Source: Mytilus edulis (lineage: Eukaryota; Mollusca; Bivalvia; Mytilida; Mytilidae). Taken from it: a DNA stretch of 64,000 bases. Of this stretch, positions 12,355 through 23,640 are shown in pieces (within the stretch, counting starts at the first letter, position 1; each line of letters opens with the position of its first letter). The position numbers and the translations under genes were made by a program. The DNA lies in NCBI RefSeq assembly GCF_963676685.1, contig NC_092349.1:82286604-82350603 (forward strand). The letters run 5' to 3'. The notes below the pieces were generated by a model. That model was not told the origin of the DNA. It worked only from the letters and a program-made list of their open reading frames with translations, and made no database searches.

Positions 12355-13859
12355 GTAAGACTTTAAATTTACAAATCACAAAACCTTATAAATTAAGTGT
12401 GAACTCAAGGTTGCAAATTACGATCCTTATTGACTAACAGTTTCGCTCCCCGATGTCAATGGTTATCTCCCCAATGTCAAACTACAAAAACTTGCCAATC
12501 GTGCTGGAAGTGGTTTTTAACATAAACGATAAAACACCAATGTAAATTCAAAAAGAGAGGAATTCCATTTAATCTGACAAAAAGACAACTAAAACATTCT
12601 ACTGAGCAAATGAAAATCAGAGCAGACGTTGTCAGTATGAATAGGACTAAACCACATAAAACAGTTTCCTATAACTGACTTCTACTAACCATAAGCCCAC
12701 TTAAAACTTGTTTACCCGAATAGGCAGACTATGTTGTAATTATGTAAGAAGTCGTAGAGCAATTATAAAGAGCAATTGTAACAATAAAAAATGATATTTG
12801 TCCGTACAATCTCATTAATCAGAGTTTATGTAATTCCTATGCAACAAGCAGAATGTTTTTGTTGCTGCATAAATCATAATGTATATGATTTTCGTTAAGC
12901 ATTTTTCATTCATAGGCATTTTATAGCTTTCTATACAATAAAGATATTGCTCATTGTTCGAGGCCGTACAGTCACCTAAAATACTTGACGTCAACGTCTG
13001 TTTGTCTCTTGTTGATTGTTGTCCCATGTAAAAACCACCTCAATAACTTTCCACTGAGAAGATCAACAAATATTTTCTTAAGAGTGGATACATAGACAAT
13101 AGTAGTTAAACTATATCAAGAACTCATAAATCAATTGAAACTAATTAAGGTAGTAGCTAACACTACAGGGATATAACTCTTTATTAACGAACAATATTAA
13201 TTGATTCAGGCAAAAGTCAAAATATGAGGGTAACGCATATATTACTAAAAGTATCTTCAGATACATTATACATGCATAACCCACAATACAAATCCACACT
13301 TAGTCAACATGTAACAATCTGAGATAGGACACAATCGGTAAAACTACAGATTATATGATCAATCTAAACATGTAAGACTGCAGCATTCTGTCGCAAGTGA
13401 CTTGAGATACATACATGTTGTACCGTAACAAAGTTGTGCTATTTATCATAAAGCTTATGAATGTTCAATTTCATTCATTTTCCCCGATAACTCTATTTGA
13501 GCATTTTTTTTGTATGAGGAGAATGCCCTTCAAATTTCCGTTTGAAATTGAAAATAAATCAATTGAGATGTGAAAGCACATCTACTATGACGTGGAATGG
13601 CTAGTTGACAATTAGAAAAGTTGAAATATCATGGGTTTTTTTTATGGTCAGATTGTTCTCTTTGACACATCCACATTTCCATTCTCAATTGTATTTTATT
13701 GTCATAGATTTTAAGTTGAAATGAAATAGCATTAAATGACGCATAATATATTTGGAAGTGTAAGAATATCATTCACTATACTTCAGTTTTCAAAAAGTAT
13801 ACTATATTATATCATAATATCTTTTACATCCGCATAAATACTTATCCTCTACTTTTCAG
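12355..13859 (+). other. Gene A intron 4
   Basis: About 1.5 kb. It contains a degraded minus-strand R1-like stretch near 12840-13030, with a homologous stretch in gene B intron 4 (about 35515-35690), and an R3-like minus-strand stretch near 13640-13700. No coding sequence is seen. Confidence 0.5.
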
Positions 13860-14075
13860 TGATTATTGGCCCACGATATCCGGCACTCAGTTTACATGAC
13901 ATGGAATCAATGAAAATACAGATGGTTGGATGTAAGACATGTAAAGTAACAGCACACCAAATGTACCTGGATTTTCTGGATAGAGTCATTTTGATTGCAA
14001 ATAATAATAATAACAAAAACAAGGACGAGAATAGCAAAGAGGAACCGTCTAGTTCTCCTGGTGTTCATAATGTTG
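13860..14075 (+). CDS. Gene A exon 5: CxxC and low-complexity stalk
   Basis: Phase 1 in and out, acceptor TTTTCAG, donor GTAAGT. After VIIGPRYPALSLHDMESMKI comes QMVGCKTCKV with a CxxC motif, then LDFLDRVILIANN, an Asn/Lys run, and an acidic and Ser/Pro-rich end (ENSKEEPSSSPG). The last part looks like a flexible juxtamembrane stalk. At 216 nt it is longer than in B (192) or C (204); the differences lie in the low-complexity end and are multiples of three. Confidence 0.85.
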
Positions 14076-14184
14076 GTAAGTTAATCATATTGTATCATGG
14101 ATTGGGTTTGTTTCGCAACACTACAGGAACTACATTTTTAATCTCTTCATATTTTCAAAATTAATGCCGTTAATATTCTTATAG

Positions 14185-14294
14185 TTCTTACCTGTGATCC
14201 AATGCCTCTTGCCATTCAAAAGGCAAATGAACGCATTGAAAAGTTGGAGAAAGATACCAAAGGGTCACTAAAATCTAATTTATATTTTACATAG
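14185..14294 (+). CDS. Possible alternative terminal exon of gene A
   Basis: It follows the acceptor TTCTTATAG and is phase-compatible with exon 5 (phase 1). It reads VLTCDPMPLAIQKANERIEK, then LEKDTKGS, and reaches TAG at 14292. The heptad-like leucine and isoleucine spacing suggests a short coiled coil. Use of this exon instead of the membrane exon would give a secreted form. Against this, no homologue was found in B or C, and the end (GATACCAAAGGG onward) resembles the dispersed repeat near 52.27 kb, so it could be a chance repeat-derived ORF. Confidence 0.3.
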
Positions 14295-14747
14295 AAGTAC
14301 TTTTTTGTTTGTTATTTTACCTTTTTTCCTAACGGGTCCAACAGAGACCAATACAAGAACATACATAACAATTAAAAGCAAACGACGTCAGACGTCAGAC
14401 GAAGTTCAAACTTTATAATGCAAATGATAAACTTAATAATTATCGCTTTACACAAACATATATACATATATTCAAAAAAAGATACGCTAAATCGTATGTT
14501 AATATGTTTTTCATGTTGCTTACCCTAATAAAAATGATCAAATCACAGTATGGGCATACAATAGAATCGGCACAATGTGTCCAGGCCAAACCATTACTTC
14601 AAAAACACAGTAATTTTCAAAAACATGAAATAATGTTGTCGTTTGTCAATGTGGTTAAAAAGTGTTTCCCGTTTCTCGATTTATGTATTTTTTTTTGTAA
14701 ATTATACCTTTGGTTTTCCACTAACTGTTTTACATTAGTAATTTTGG

Positions 14748-14880
14748 GGCCCTTTATAGCTCGCTGTTTTGTGTGAGTCAAGGTTCCGTCTTGAAGGCCG
14801 GACCTTTACTTGTTTACATTTTACACATTGTGAATTCAATGGAGAATTGTCTCATACCACATCTTCTTATTGATATGGCT
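14748..14880 (-). repeat. Dispersed repeat R1, minus strand
   Basis: It has the reverse-strand R1 landmarks: GGGGCCCTTTATAGCT, TTGAAGGCC and TGTCTCATACCACATCTTCT. A counterpart in the same intron of gene C lies at about 50500-50640, suggesting the insertion predates the A/C split. Confidence 0.55.
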
Positions 14881-14992
14881 ACTACATTGATTTGTATAGG
14901 TAACAATGTAACCTTGTGGATGAAGTTGATCTTTTTGCTCATAATGCTGATTATTGCCAGTTTAATCATGACTTTTAATTCTCGCCTTTTAG

Positions 14993-15082
14993 ATCTAAAT
15001 ATATTGCTGCCTACTCTCTTTGGTTCTCTAACAACTGTTACAGTAGCAGTCATAGGATTGGACCAATACCGTAGAAAAAGAG
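14993..15082 (+). CDS. Gene A exon 6: transmembrane segment
   Basis: 90 nt, phase 1 in and out, acceptor CCTTTTAG, donor GTAAGA. It encodes DLNILLPTLFGSLTTVTVAV followed by IGLDQYRRKR: about 20 hydrophobic residues, then a basic stop-transfer cluster. Together with the N-terminal signal peptide this predicts a type I topology with an extracellular six-cysteine domain. Gene C has the same length (52467-52556). Confidence 0.85.
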
Positions 15083-17410
15083 GTAAGATTGTTATATAAC
15101 AAGAATTGGACGTTATAATGTTTATTTAACAGTCGAAATAATGATTAGATAAAATCCTTTTAAGAATCGACTGAGTGAAAGATTATAACCAAGACATTAT
15201 GTTTTTATGGTCTTATCAAGTCATACAAATAAACTGATCTTATATACAGGAATTGACAACTTTAACTCCTAGTGCGCTTTAGATCTTCAAAACATTGATC
15301 CGTAAAACCAAAAATTAAAAGTTGATTGTAAGGTGCTAAAATCAATTCAAATGCGAAGTTAAGGTTAAGTTATTTGATTCCAGTACAAGTACCAAATAAT
15401 TGAAAATCATGAAAAATCTGTTGTCCTTATCTTGTAAATAACTAATGATATCGCTTTTTCGTCATATTAGAAACATATGATTATTGTTGTAGTTTTAAAT
15501 TGTTTTCACATGTTTATCATGTGCATTTAGCTAAATACTCGATTACCCCCCTCCCCCAAATGTAAATTCTAATATATAGTTTTAAATAGATATATATTAG
15601 TGTACGGTAATAACAAGTTTAAAGATTGACTAATCTGCAATAAAATGTTGACGAAATTCGTGATGAAATGGTTGCATTACTACGCTTCTTGACTAGTACT
15701 TGCAGAATGATTTGAAGTGGTTTAAGCTTTAAGTGATAAACTTATATAATATGCAAATATCATAGAGCAATATATGCTGGTTGGAGATGCAATGCAAACA
15801 AGTATCAATTACTGTGTATTCATCATTTTTCGTTATATATCAATTTTCGTGTGATTCGTTGGTACAGATTAAAACTGAATTCAAATATTAAAAAAATGAC
15901 ATGTTTTCAATATAATTGTATATAGAGATTGACAAAACCAAGAATCAAAATATACACATATATGCAAATGTACACCAATCCATGCAAATTGATACCCCGG
16001 GCGAAAACAAATGAATCCACAGAAAAGGGAATGGTGGAATATAATCAATATTTGTCACTGACTCGAAAATTCTGAATGTGGACTGCTTCTTAAAGGGATA
16101 CTCGGAAACTCAAAAATCAGTGCCTTGTACTCACATAGTTTTAATCATTCATTTCTCTTTAGATCAATATTACATTTTGGGACACTTCGGTTACATGTCC
16201 CTCAGACAAAGTGAAGTTTATATGATAGTTTTTCATGTTATTGTTATTCGATCTTCATTCAAATATTTTTCAATGACTTATAATCTTTGACTCTCAAAAT
16301 TGTTTTCCTGATAAAGGATAAATTTGACTCTTCAGTATTTCCCTTGGGTCAATTATCCTTTTTTTATACCACCTCTTTCACCAAAACAATAACTATATAG
16401 CCACTTTCAATTTATTTATTTTTTTGCCAACTTAACATGAACACAGATTTATCCTGTCTATTAATACAGTTAATTTTTTTCATTTCATATAAGATAATTG
16501 CAATTACCAGAGGTAATCCAATCACATGTTCCACCTTTTACGTGTGTAACTGGATGTGACGTACTATGATTTGGTTGTATTTACCTTTTATATTGACAGA
16601 ACAGACTTGGTTTACTTTTTAAACACCTAGTGCCTGTCACCATTATAGCATCTTTCTCAGATATTAATTTCTGTAATCATTACTGTTATAATAAGGCTTA
16701 ATAAGGATTAATTGTGTCCCAGGTTGATTTATTGGTATATGGTATTCATACTCCAATACAGGAACAATGTATTCCGATATGTTAAGGATATGTCACTTTC
16801 TCTTTGGGCATGGTATACTTTTTTATATTAAATAGAGCTAAATGACAAAAATGGACACAAAAAACTCTAGCCAAATTTTAGTTCATCTTTGCCTAAGAGA
16901 GTTTGTATCTCAATAACTGTTTTAAGTATCCCTCAGCAATCTTCATAAGACACTGTTTATTATTGTTGTGTTCAGTTTGTTACATAGCTAGTTCAATTAT
17001 GTTATGCTAGTTCAGAACTTCATAAGACTATAATTCAATATGTACTCAGAATGGAACCAAGAATTATGTATCCCTGAGGCAAAGTTCACTTTAGATGAAA
17101 TTGGCTATTTATTTCAGATAATTTGTCCAATTGTTCTTCAACGGTTTCGATACTTATACATCTTCTTATTTCAAATGATTGGCTTTGACATGTTTGAGCG
17201 TTCCTGATGAGGGTATATCCAGAAAGCGCTTGAGACGAATTGAATTATGAAACGTGTTGTTTTAAACATTTTGTTAGGTTGATGATTCGTGTCTGGTAAT
17301 CTGCTTATAATTTTAAACTTATAGAACCTATATTTAAATAGCCGTAAAGAATAGATAGAGCGTGTGTTAAAATTATTAAAACAATACTGAGTATCGGCTC
17401 TATTTTTTAG
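15083..17410 (+). other. Gene A intron 6
   Basis: About 2.3 kb of AT-rich sequence between GTAAGA and TTTTTTAG. No exon is seen. Parts (about 16090-17300) look like old repeats, for example TTCCTGATGAGGGTATATCC near 17206, but I could not set borders. Confidence 0.45.
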
Positions 17411-17467
17411 GAAAACAACTCAAAGCAACACCTGAAAAACAGACAGAAAACGGTGTTGCAAATTCAG
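17411..17467 (+). CDS. Gene A exon 7: cytoplasmic tail
   Basis: 57 nt, phase 1 in and out, acceptor TTTTTTAG, donor GTAAGC. It reads GKQLKATPEKQTENGVANS, a polar low-complexity tail. Being a symmetric exon it can be skipped without changing frame. No homologue was found in B or C. Confidence 0.65.
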
Positions 17468-17911
17468 GTAAGCAAGATTATCTGACAGACTACCTGAGAT
17501 GTACCCGATTTTTTAAGGGGATCGTGTTGCCCATTTTTTTCGTTTTTGATTTTGTGTAATGTAAACTGTTATATCTCTATTGATCGTTTTCCGTTTTAAG
17601 CTGTGTTGATGTCATTTTTTTCTCAATTAATGGTATGAAATTTAATGAAATAAAGTTGTCTAGAAGTGAATAGAATGTTTGAAATTAAATTCACGAAGAA
17701 TATTTATTATCGGCTATAGTTCATAGCTTAAGTTGGGTTTTAATATTTCAAAACAATATTTTGTAGAACCTCCTTTTTATATCAGCACACATCTACATGT
17801 ATGAGGAATCAAAATGTGTTGCTTCAACCTCAAGAAATACGTAGTCTATGACTTTATATCGAAACAGCGTGTAAAAGGTATTGGTATGCGTATCAATTCT
17901 TTTTCCTGAAG

Positions 17912-17959
17912 GCATACCAGCGGATGCAAAATCTGCAAGCATCGGAAATAATCAGATGA
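17912..17959 (+). CDS. Gene A exon 8: cytoplasmic tail
   Basis: 48 nt, phase 1 in and out, acceptor TTCCTGAAG (weak polypyrimidine tract), donor GTAAGA. It reads GIPADAKSASIGNNQM. Support rests on frame continuity and splice sites only. Confidence 0.5.
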   Translation, partial: AYQRMQNLQASEIIR

Positions 17960-17984
17960 GTAAGACTATCTTACTCTTACAGAG

Positions 17985-18120
17985 CACAACATATTACTAG
18001 ATGTTTTTGGTGGAGTTCGTGTTACTCATTCCTTGAATTTATGTTTTGTTTTGTAAACTTTTGTTTGCGTTTTAGTCGTTTGTTTTAATTTTTTGCCAAG
18101 TAGGTGTAAGTTTTTCTCGA
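17985..18120 (+). repeat. 3' tail fragment of reverse-transcriptase element
   Basis: The stretch TTTTTGGTGGAGTTCGTGTT followed by a TTTATGTTTTGTTTTGTAA region matches the untranslated tail seen at 24241-24330. A further tail piece (TTTTTAGCCATGGCGCTGTC) lies at about 18686-18770. Confidence 0.5.
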
Positions 18121-18910
18121 CTAATGATTCTGAATATATATTCAAACATAAAGTACTCGTTATATAATCAATGGTTGCTTTCTGTAATTTGAAAAGAAAA
18201 ACAACATTGAAGATAAATATTCTTCAATGTAAAATGGGGTTTTATTTTATGAATTTGCTAATCTTTAATATTTTGTTTACTTTTTTCTTTATTTTTGATA
18301 ACAAATTGGTCTTTCCATAGGATTGAAGATGGCTTTGCTCAACTCATTAGCAGTCAGTCGGATTAAATTTGTATTGGAAACTAGCACATGTGCAATAAGG
18401 AGGTTAAAACTTTAAGTCGTCAATATTGAGATCTTGAAAAACGTGTTTGTAATTAAAAAATTGTGGTTGCAATTGACTTGTTATATGTATAAAAATGATT
18501 GGGTACAGACTGATCTTTAAATTAAGGAGGTATTTAAGAATGAAGGATATTGCCAACATTGACGCAAATGGGACCCTTATTGGCTTAGGAAATTTGAAGA
18601 AACATTCTTTTTTTTTCGTCGGTTGATATGTGAATTGCAATATCAGAATTGATAGATGTGTGATAGTGAAACATATTTTTCATTTTTAGCCATGGCGCTG
18701 TCAGTTTGTTTTAGATTTATGAGTTTGACTGTTTTTTTGGTATCTTTTGTCCCTTTTCTATACAAGTATTGAAATAATAATCGAACTGAAATAAGCAGAT
18801 ATTCGTAAATATCTGTTCATTACTGCGAGTTTTACATCAGACATATAAAAATCTATCTCGTAAAGTGGTTTTTATTAAGATTCAAACTGCTTTATTCTAT
18901 GTTTTTGCAG

Positions 18911-18939
18911 AAAATGGTGCAACTGTAACAGATGAACAG
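18911..18939 (+). CDS. Gene A exon 9: cytoplasmic tail micro-exon
   Basis: 29 nt, phase 1 in and 0 out, acceptor TTTTTGCAG, donor GTATGG. It reads KNGATVTDEQ. A homologous 29-nt exon with the same phases and flanking intron homology lies at 61717-61745 in gene C, which supports it strongly for its size. Confidence 0.7.
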
Positions 18940-19157
18940 GTATGGTTTAAAATAACTACAATTCAATGAAAATAATCGCTGAAATTAAACTACATATAGT
19001 TTCGGAAATACCGATCTTTTTGACAATTTTTTGAATATCATATCACATTTTCATCAAGTATGTTGTTTTGCATATTAAAGACATGGCAAATTATATCTGA
19101 CAAACGATATCAATAAATGCAACTTTAAAAAATGTAATGTTAAATTTTCTGTTTCAG

Positions 19158-19202
19158 GATTATACTGATTTTTTACATGTTCAAGTCAATATATGTGTGT
19201 GA
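19158..19202 (+). CDS. Possible alternative last exon of gene A
   Basis: After TTTCTGTTTCAG the phase-0 frame reads DYTDFLHVQVNICV and stops at TGA. It fits the frame of exon 9 and carries a YxxF-like motif. In gene C the homologous intron sequence (about 61960-62015) lacks the AG acceptor, so this is probably intron, with the last exon at 21000 preferred. Confidence 0.25.
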   Translation, partial: DYTDFLHVQVNICV

Positions 19203-19904
19203 TGTCTAATAGACATAAGATATAGTATAAATGCTATTCATATAATCAAAATATAAGCTTAAAAGTGTAAGCACTTATTAGTTAAGTAGAGTTCAAACCT
19301 AATCTGCAGAATATTGTGCACGCTTTTGATGATCTGCAATGAGTCAATATCTCTATTCAATAAAATCATAGTTTGAAGATAGACTACCGATCTCAAACAA
19401 AATGTTTGAAGAACTAATATATAGGCAGCGTAGGAATTTAAAACCTGAATTCGTAGCGAGTTAAACTTGTGGTAAATAAGCAACTATTCAATACAAAGAG
19501 TCCTACGAATTGTGTCAGGGTACTAATAAAAGAGCTGAATACATGAATAAAAAGGAATTAAATCGTACTGACAAATATTTTGCTTCATTTCAAAATTCTA
19601 TATATAATATCAGTAATGTGTGTATTAAAAGATGCACATTTTATCGACACTTGGCCCAACATGCACATCTTGTTTGTACCATCTATACTGGATAAATAAA
19701 TAATGTCTTGTTATCATCAGGTGGTTGTAAACTCATATAATGACAGATAATTGATATATTAAACCTGCGTTTGATATATATAAGCCTTTTTTTGCCTCTC
19801 ATATCAAAACATCTTGAAAAGCAGATTTAAGTTACTTATATTAATACTTCCTATCGTTGATATCTTTTCATATTCCATATCACGGTTCCGTAGATAGAAA
19901 CTTA

Positions 19905-20330
19905 AGGTTGCTGCTTACGAAGAAGGTATTTAAAACCAATTGTTCCAAGTTGTGAAATTGAAATCATCCTTTTTAACATATAACGTATGTCGTAATGAGT
20001 CTACCTTTATAAAACATCTTTTCCAATCGTCGGATTCACTATCCCGTGTTCGTTTTGTCAAATATTAACGCCATAATTAAACTTATCACGGTTTTCTTAA
20101 CACAAGAGTAACACGAAGAAGGGTGCCATATATGAAGCAAAGTTTACCCGTAATGGACAACTGAAATTAAACCACTTTTGCTTTTCTTGGGGTTCATTAT
20201 TGCTCAGTCTTTATGTTTTTATATTGTGTTTTGTGTACTGTTGCATTTTCAGTTTGATTTCACAATTTTGTTTCTGTTTCTATTAAAACATTTTCTCAAA
20301 ATCAAGAGAAAACAGTTACTTTATTACAAT
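19905..20330 (+). repeat. Decayed reverse-transcriptase element fragment
   Basis: Runs such as TTGTGAAATTGAAATCATCC, CGTATGTCGTAA and CACGAAGAAGGGTGCCATAT match, in order, the end of the coding part and the tail of the element at 23640-24420. No open frame remains. It lies in the last intron of gene A. Confidence 0.55.
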
Positions 20331-20770
20331 GTGGATGTCTGGTCTAACTGTAATTTAAAATCTTTCTTGTAATCTATTAGTACCACTATATCATAGAAAA
20401 GAAATGTCCAACAAAATTTATCTTGAACTGCATTAGGGTTAAAACGAGGTATTATACGGAAGCCGATACGAGTCATATGAATTTTTTTACTCGTTATAAC
20501 AACTTAGTTTTTAATAGCAGTATAATTCTGTTTCCTTTATTTAGTTTATACATATTCATGACATTATCACGACTTCGTAACTAGGTTGTTATAAGAAGTT
20601 AGATACATTGTTTTAAAGAGTTAGATGATTCGCAATTACGTGTTTAAAAAACCTTACAATATCCGCTTCATGTAGTTTTGTATTTAATTAATCATGTATA
20701 ACAGTTTTTATAATGAAAGCTAGGAAATGTCATGATGTCATCTCCTATATGTATCTATGTATAAAAAAGA

Positions 20771-20945
20771 AGATGTGGTATGATTGCCAATAAGAAAACT
20801 CTCAACAAAAGACCAACAATGACACAGATATTAACACCTATAGGTCATCGTACGGCCTTTAGCAATGAGCAAAGCCCATACCGCATAGTCAACTATAAAA
20901 GGTCCCGAAATGACAATGTAAAACAATTCAAACCAGACAAAAACG
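20771..20945 (+). repeat. Dispersed repeat R1
   Basis: It starts GATGTGGTATGATTGCCAAT and runs through CGTACGGCCTTTAGCAATGA to ACAATGTAAAACAATTCAAA. It lies just upstream of the last exon of gene A. Confidence 0.75.
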
Positions 20946-20999
20946 GCATTTATTATGTAAAAAAATGTCAATACTTCAAATTACTTTATATGATTTCAG

Positions 21000-21041
21000 A
21001 TTCCAATGGTACATGTACCTTCAACTAGCAAGACGAATTGA
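21000..21041 (+). CDS. Gene A last coding exon
   Basis: Phase 0 after TGATTTCAG, it reads IPMVHVPSTSKTN and stops at TGA 21039. Gene B has IPKEPSTSKTN then TAA at 38694-38729. In PSTSKTN the two copies differ only at silent third positions (CCT/CCA, TCA/TCC, ACT/ACC, AAG/AAA), and both stop at the same place with different stop codons. That is a clear sign of coding constraint on this frame. B lacks six bases (two codons). Confidence 0.75.
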   Translation: MPMVHVPSTSKTN

Positions 21042-21900
21042 CAGGGGAGACGTATACCTTCAGAAAAAGATAGACCGTTAACGGTTTGGAAACCTTCTGT
21101 GGATTTATCATTTTCATAGTTCAAAAAAACAAAAGTTTTTTTCGAGGAATTCTTTTTCAAAATATGTTGCAACATTGACTCCAAGTTCATTACAAATGGT
21201 TATCTAAGATGATTGGTTTCCTCTCCACGTGAAATTAACAAACAAACTGGTACATAATGAATGCAAATGAATTACCAGACAACGAAACTGTATATAGAGT
21301 TTGTGTGAACGACAGACCAAAACAAATTATACACCTAACATTTGCAATTAGTAAATAATTTAGTTGTATTGAAACCAACAATTAATCGATTGCTTATTAT
21401 TTAATAGCTTTATATTATTATTGTTTACGTATTGCACAGAATTTTTTTTAAGGTGACATAACAATATTCCAAATTCTTGATTGACCTCAGTTTAATCAAT
21501 GGATTAAAATCAAACGAAATCCACCGTTAACACGCACTGCTACACACAACGCCAATCTGAAAGATGCCACTTACCAAAATGGCTTCTTCTGAAAGGAGAT
21601 GCAGTGGGAATAAACTGTTTTTTTAATATCTTAATTATTCTCTGTTTTGTACTCAATCATCAAATTAAGAAAACGTTCATAAGATATAAACAATAAAAAA
21701 CACAACAGGAAATGCAACACAAAACTAAAAGTTTAATATATAAAACGAATTGTAAATTAAAAACAGCAACGTCAAAAATGATACACGCGTCGATGATATG
21801 TTCAATTCATTACACCTTATTATACATTAATGTAATATGTGTAACGTAATTAATACCCTATTTCCAATGTTTGATATCTTATTTTTTGTTTATATATATA
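21042..21900 (+). other. Gene A 3'UTR and flank, shared with gene B
   Basis: Homologous to about 38730-39710 downstream of gene B; shared landmarks include TGAACGACAGA and CAAATTATACACCT. Transcript end not determined. AATAAA-type signals occur near 21611 and 21691. Confidence 0.45.
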
Positions 21901-23640
21901 TATATAATTATATATAACCATTCATCCAACTACCGTGCGCTCTAAGAAGTGTGATATTGATCAAATTCGGATAGGGTTTTATCTGTCCAACACAGAATGT
22001 GATTAATAAAAACACAAAACAACAACAACAACGAATAATTTATTAGAGTCTAACCTCTTTAACACATTTGATATAAAACACAATATAATGATAATAGATC
22101 AATTTATAAAAGAGCCACTCTTAAGTGAGTTATAAGAAACTGTAAAACACACATTAGAATACACTTATATTATCTATACAATACTTAAAAATATACACGA
22201 TATGTCATATATATATTTAAAAAAGAAATTAAGCAGTCAATGAAATTCGAAAAAAAATTAGATATTACCCATAATGCAATATTATTTAATATATATTTTG
22301 TACCGCATTTATATATAAAATATTGCATATATATTTATTTTTTTTATTTTCTAAATAAATATATTTAAAATTATTGCATGTATATATTTTTTTTCTTTCG
22401 AATATATGTGTAAAAATCAAATCTCTGGTGGGTTCTAAATCTATGACAGATTCCTAATCTATGGGAAATGTGAAGTCATGTTATCCCAAATTTCTGTGGG
22501 AGATATTAAACAAACCTAATCTATGGCAGGTTTTGTAATTTCCTAATCTATTGCGGAATTTTGTTGTTTCCAAATCTAGGGCAAGTTTTGTGCAAATATA
22601 GAAGAAGGCAATACATATACAATTACTGACTTGTCTTAAGTAAGTTAAAATGTTCGATAATGGGAGCATTTTTTTTTAAACATTTGTGAAATGAAAAAAA
22701 TCCATAAGGTCAGCCAAATCGAAATGTCAAACCTAAAAAAAAGTGTAGAAGTGATATACAATAATACAGAAACCAGGATTAAAATGTTATTTCAAACAAA
22801 AACAAGCATTTCTTATTTGTAAATGGTACCTGTTTAATCAATTAATCCTTTAACATCCTAGAAAGCAGTTTTATATTATATAAAAAAAACAAGTAAACAG
22901 TTTTACTTTTCACATAGTAGTAATATCTATTTCAGCTTTATATTCGACATTTTTAAACTGGCCAAATATCTACCAATAAAAACAGCTGTGCTTTTCGTGA
23001 TCAAGGGATTCTGAAGGTACATTACAAAATCATTGTCCCTCATGTGGATTAAAGAGCACATCTTCTTTTAAACCATCGGGAAGTTGTTCTAGAGAGAAAG
23101 GGGAAAGTGATTTCCTAAGTATTTTAAACACAGGACTTTAAGCAAGTTGGCGAGCAAACGTTGCTTATGTCGGCAACTTATATGGCTTTATTTTATTCAC
23201 GGTGAAGACATAATTTACTCTTTTCCTGGAAATCAACGTAAATCTGAAATAAATTAGAAGAAAACAAAAATCTGCTATAAATTTGGCGTTTGTATCGTTA
23301 TATTTGCAACAGATTATGAACCTGCAATAGATTTTGGACCCGTTATAGATTAGAGGCCTTCTGTACATACATAGAAAAATATTACATAAATATTTGAAAG
23401 TTTTGAATACTAGTATAATTATTGAAACGTTTGATGTGCCATAGCATGCTCAACAACAAAACATATAACTAAACTAAATTTAATAAACATACAAGACTTA
23501 CAAATGATCCCGACTTGGGTTAGGCTAAAACATGAGGCGGGGTTTGAAATTGTTTTATGAGATCTCAACCCTCGTCTTTAATTCTAGCCCATGTATAATA
23601 AGGAAACCCACAGTAATACGCACAGACAAATTCAGATTGC
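21901..23640. other. Intergenic AT-rich DNA with ATCTATGG-type repeats
   Basis: No gene seen. At about 22430-22600, and again near 23320-23355, short units like AATCTATGGCAGGTTTTG recur irregularly; a related cluster lies at 42440-42560 between genes B and C. TA-rich runs are at about 21890-21920 and 22290-22400. Confidence 0.5.

Larger units (their letters stand above)
4231..21041 (+). pseudogene. Gene A, type I membrane glycoprotein paralogue (frameshifted)
   Basis: This is the first of three tandem paralogues of a family I do not recognise. Coding exons are 8954-9041, 10044-10332, 12201-12354, 13860-14075, 14993-15082, 17411-17467, 17912-17959, 18911-18939 and 21000-21041, with junction phases 1,0,1,1,1,1,1,0. 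If the single missing base in the second coding exon is allowed for, the exons would sum to 338 codons including the stop. The layout is signal peptide, six-cysteine ectodomain, CxxC plus Asn/Lys/Glu stalk, one membrane segment and a short polar tail. The missing T at about 10157-10160 brings in a TGA at 10172-10174, so as written the gene would give only a short secreted fragment. All other exons and splice sites look intact, so a recent null allele or a sequencing error are both possible. Role unknown; the architecture suggests a cell-surface receptor or adhesion protein. Confidence 0.7.

Noticed and set aside
14773-15099. 108-codon ORF running through the gene A membrane exon
   Set aside because: The upstream part is reverse-oriented R1 repeat and intron; only 14993-15082 is conserved with B and C and has acceptor and donor sites.
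21001-21076. Alternative frame of the last exon (DELTGETYTFRKR in A, NELTGEMYTFRKR in B)
   Set aside because: It needs a stop within gene A (TAG at 21028), gives several replacement changes, and does not fit phase 0 from exon 9. The PSTSKTN frame has only silent changes.
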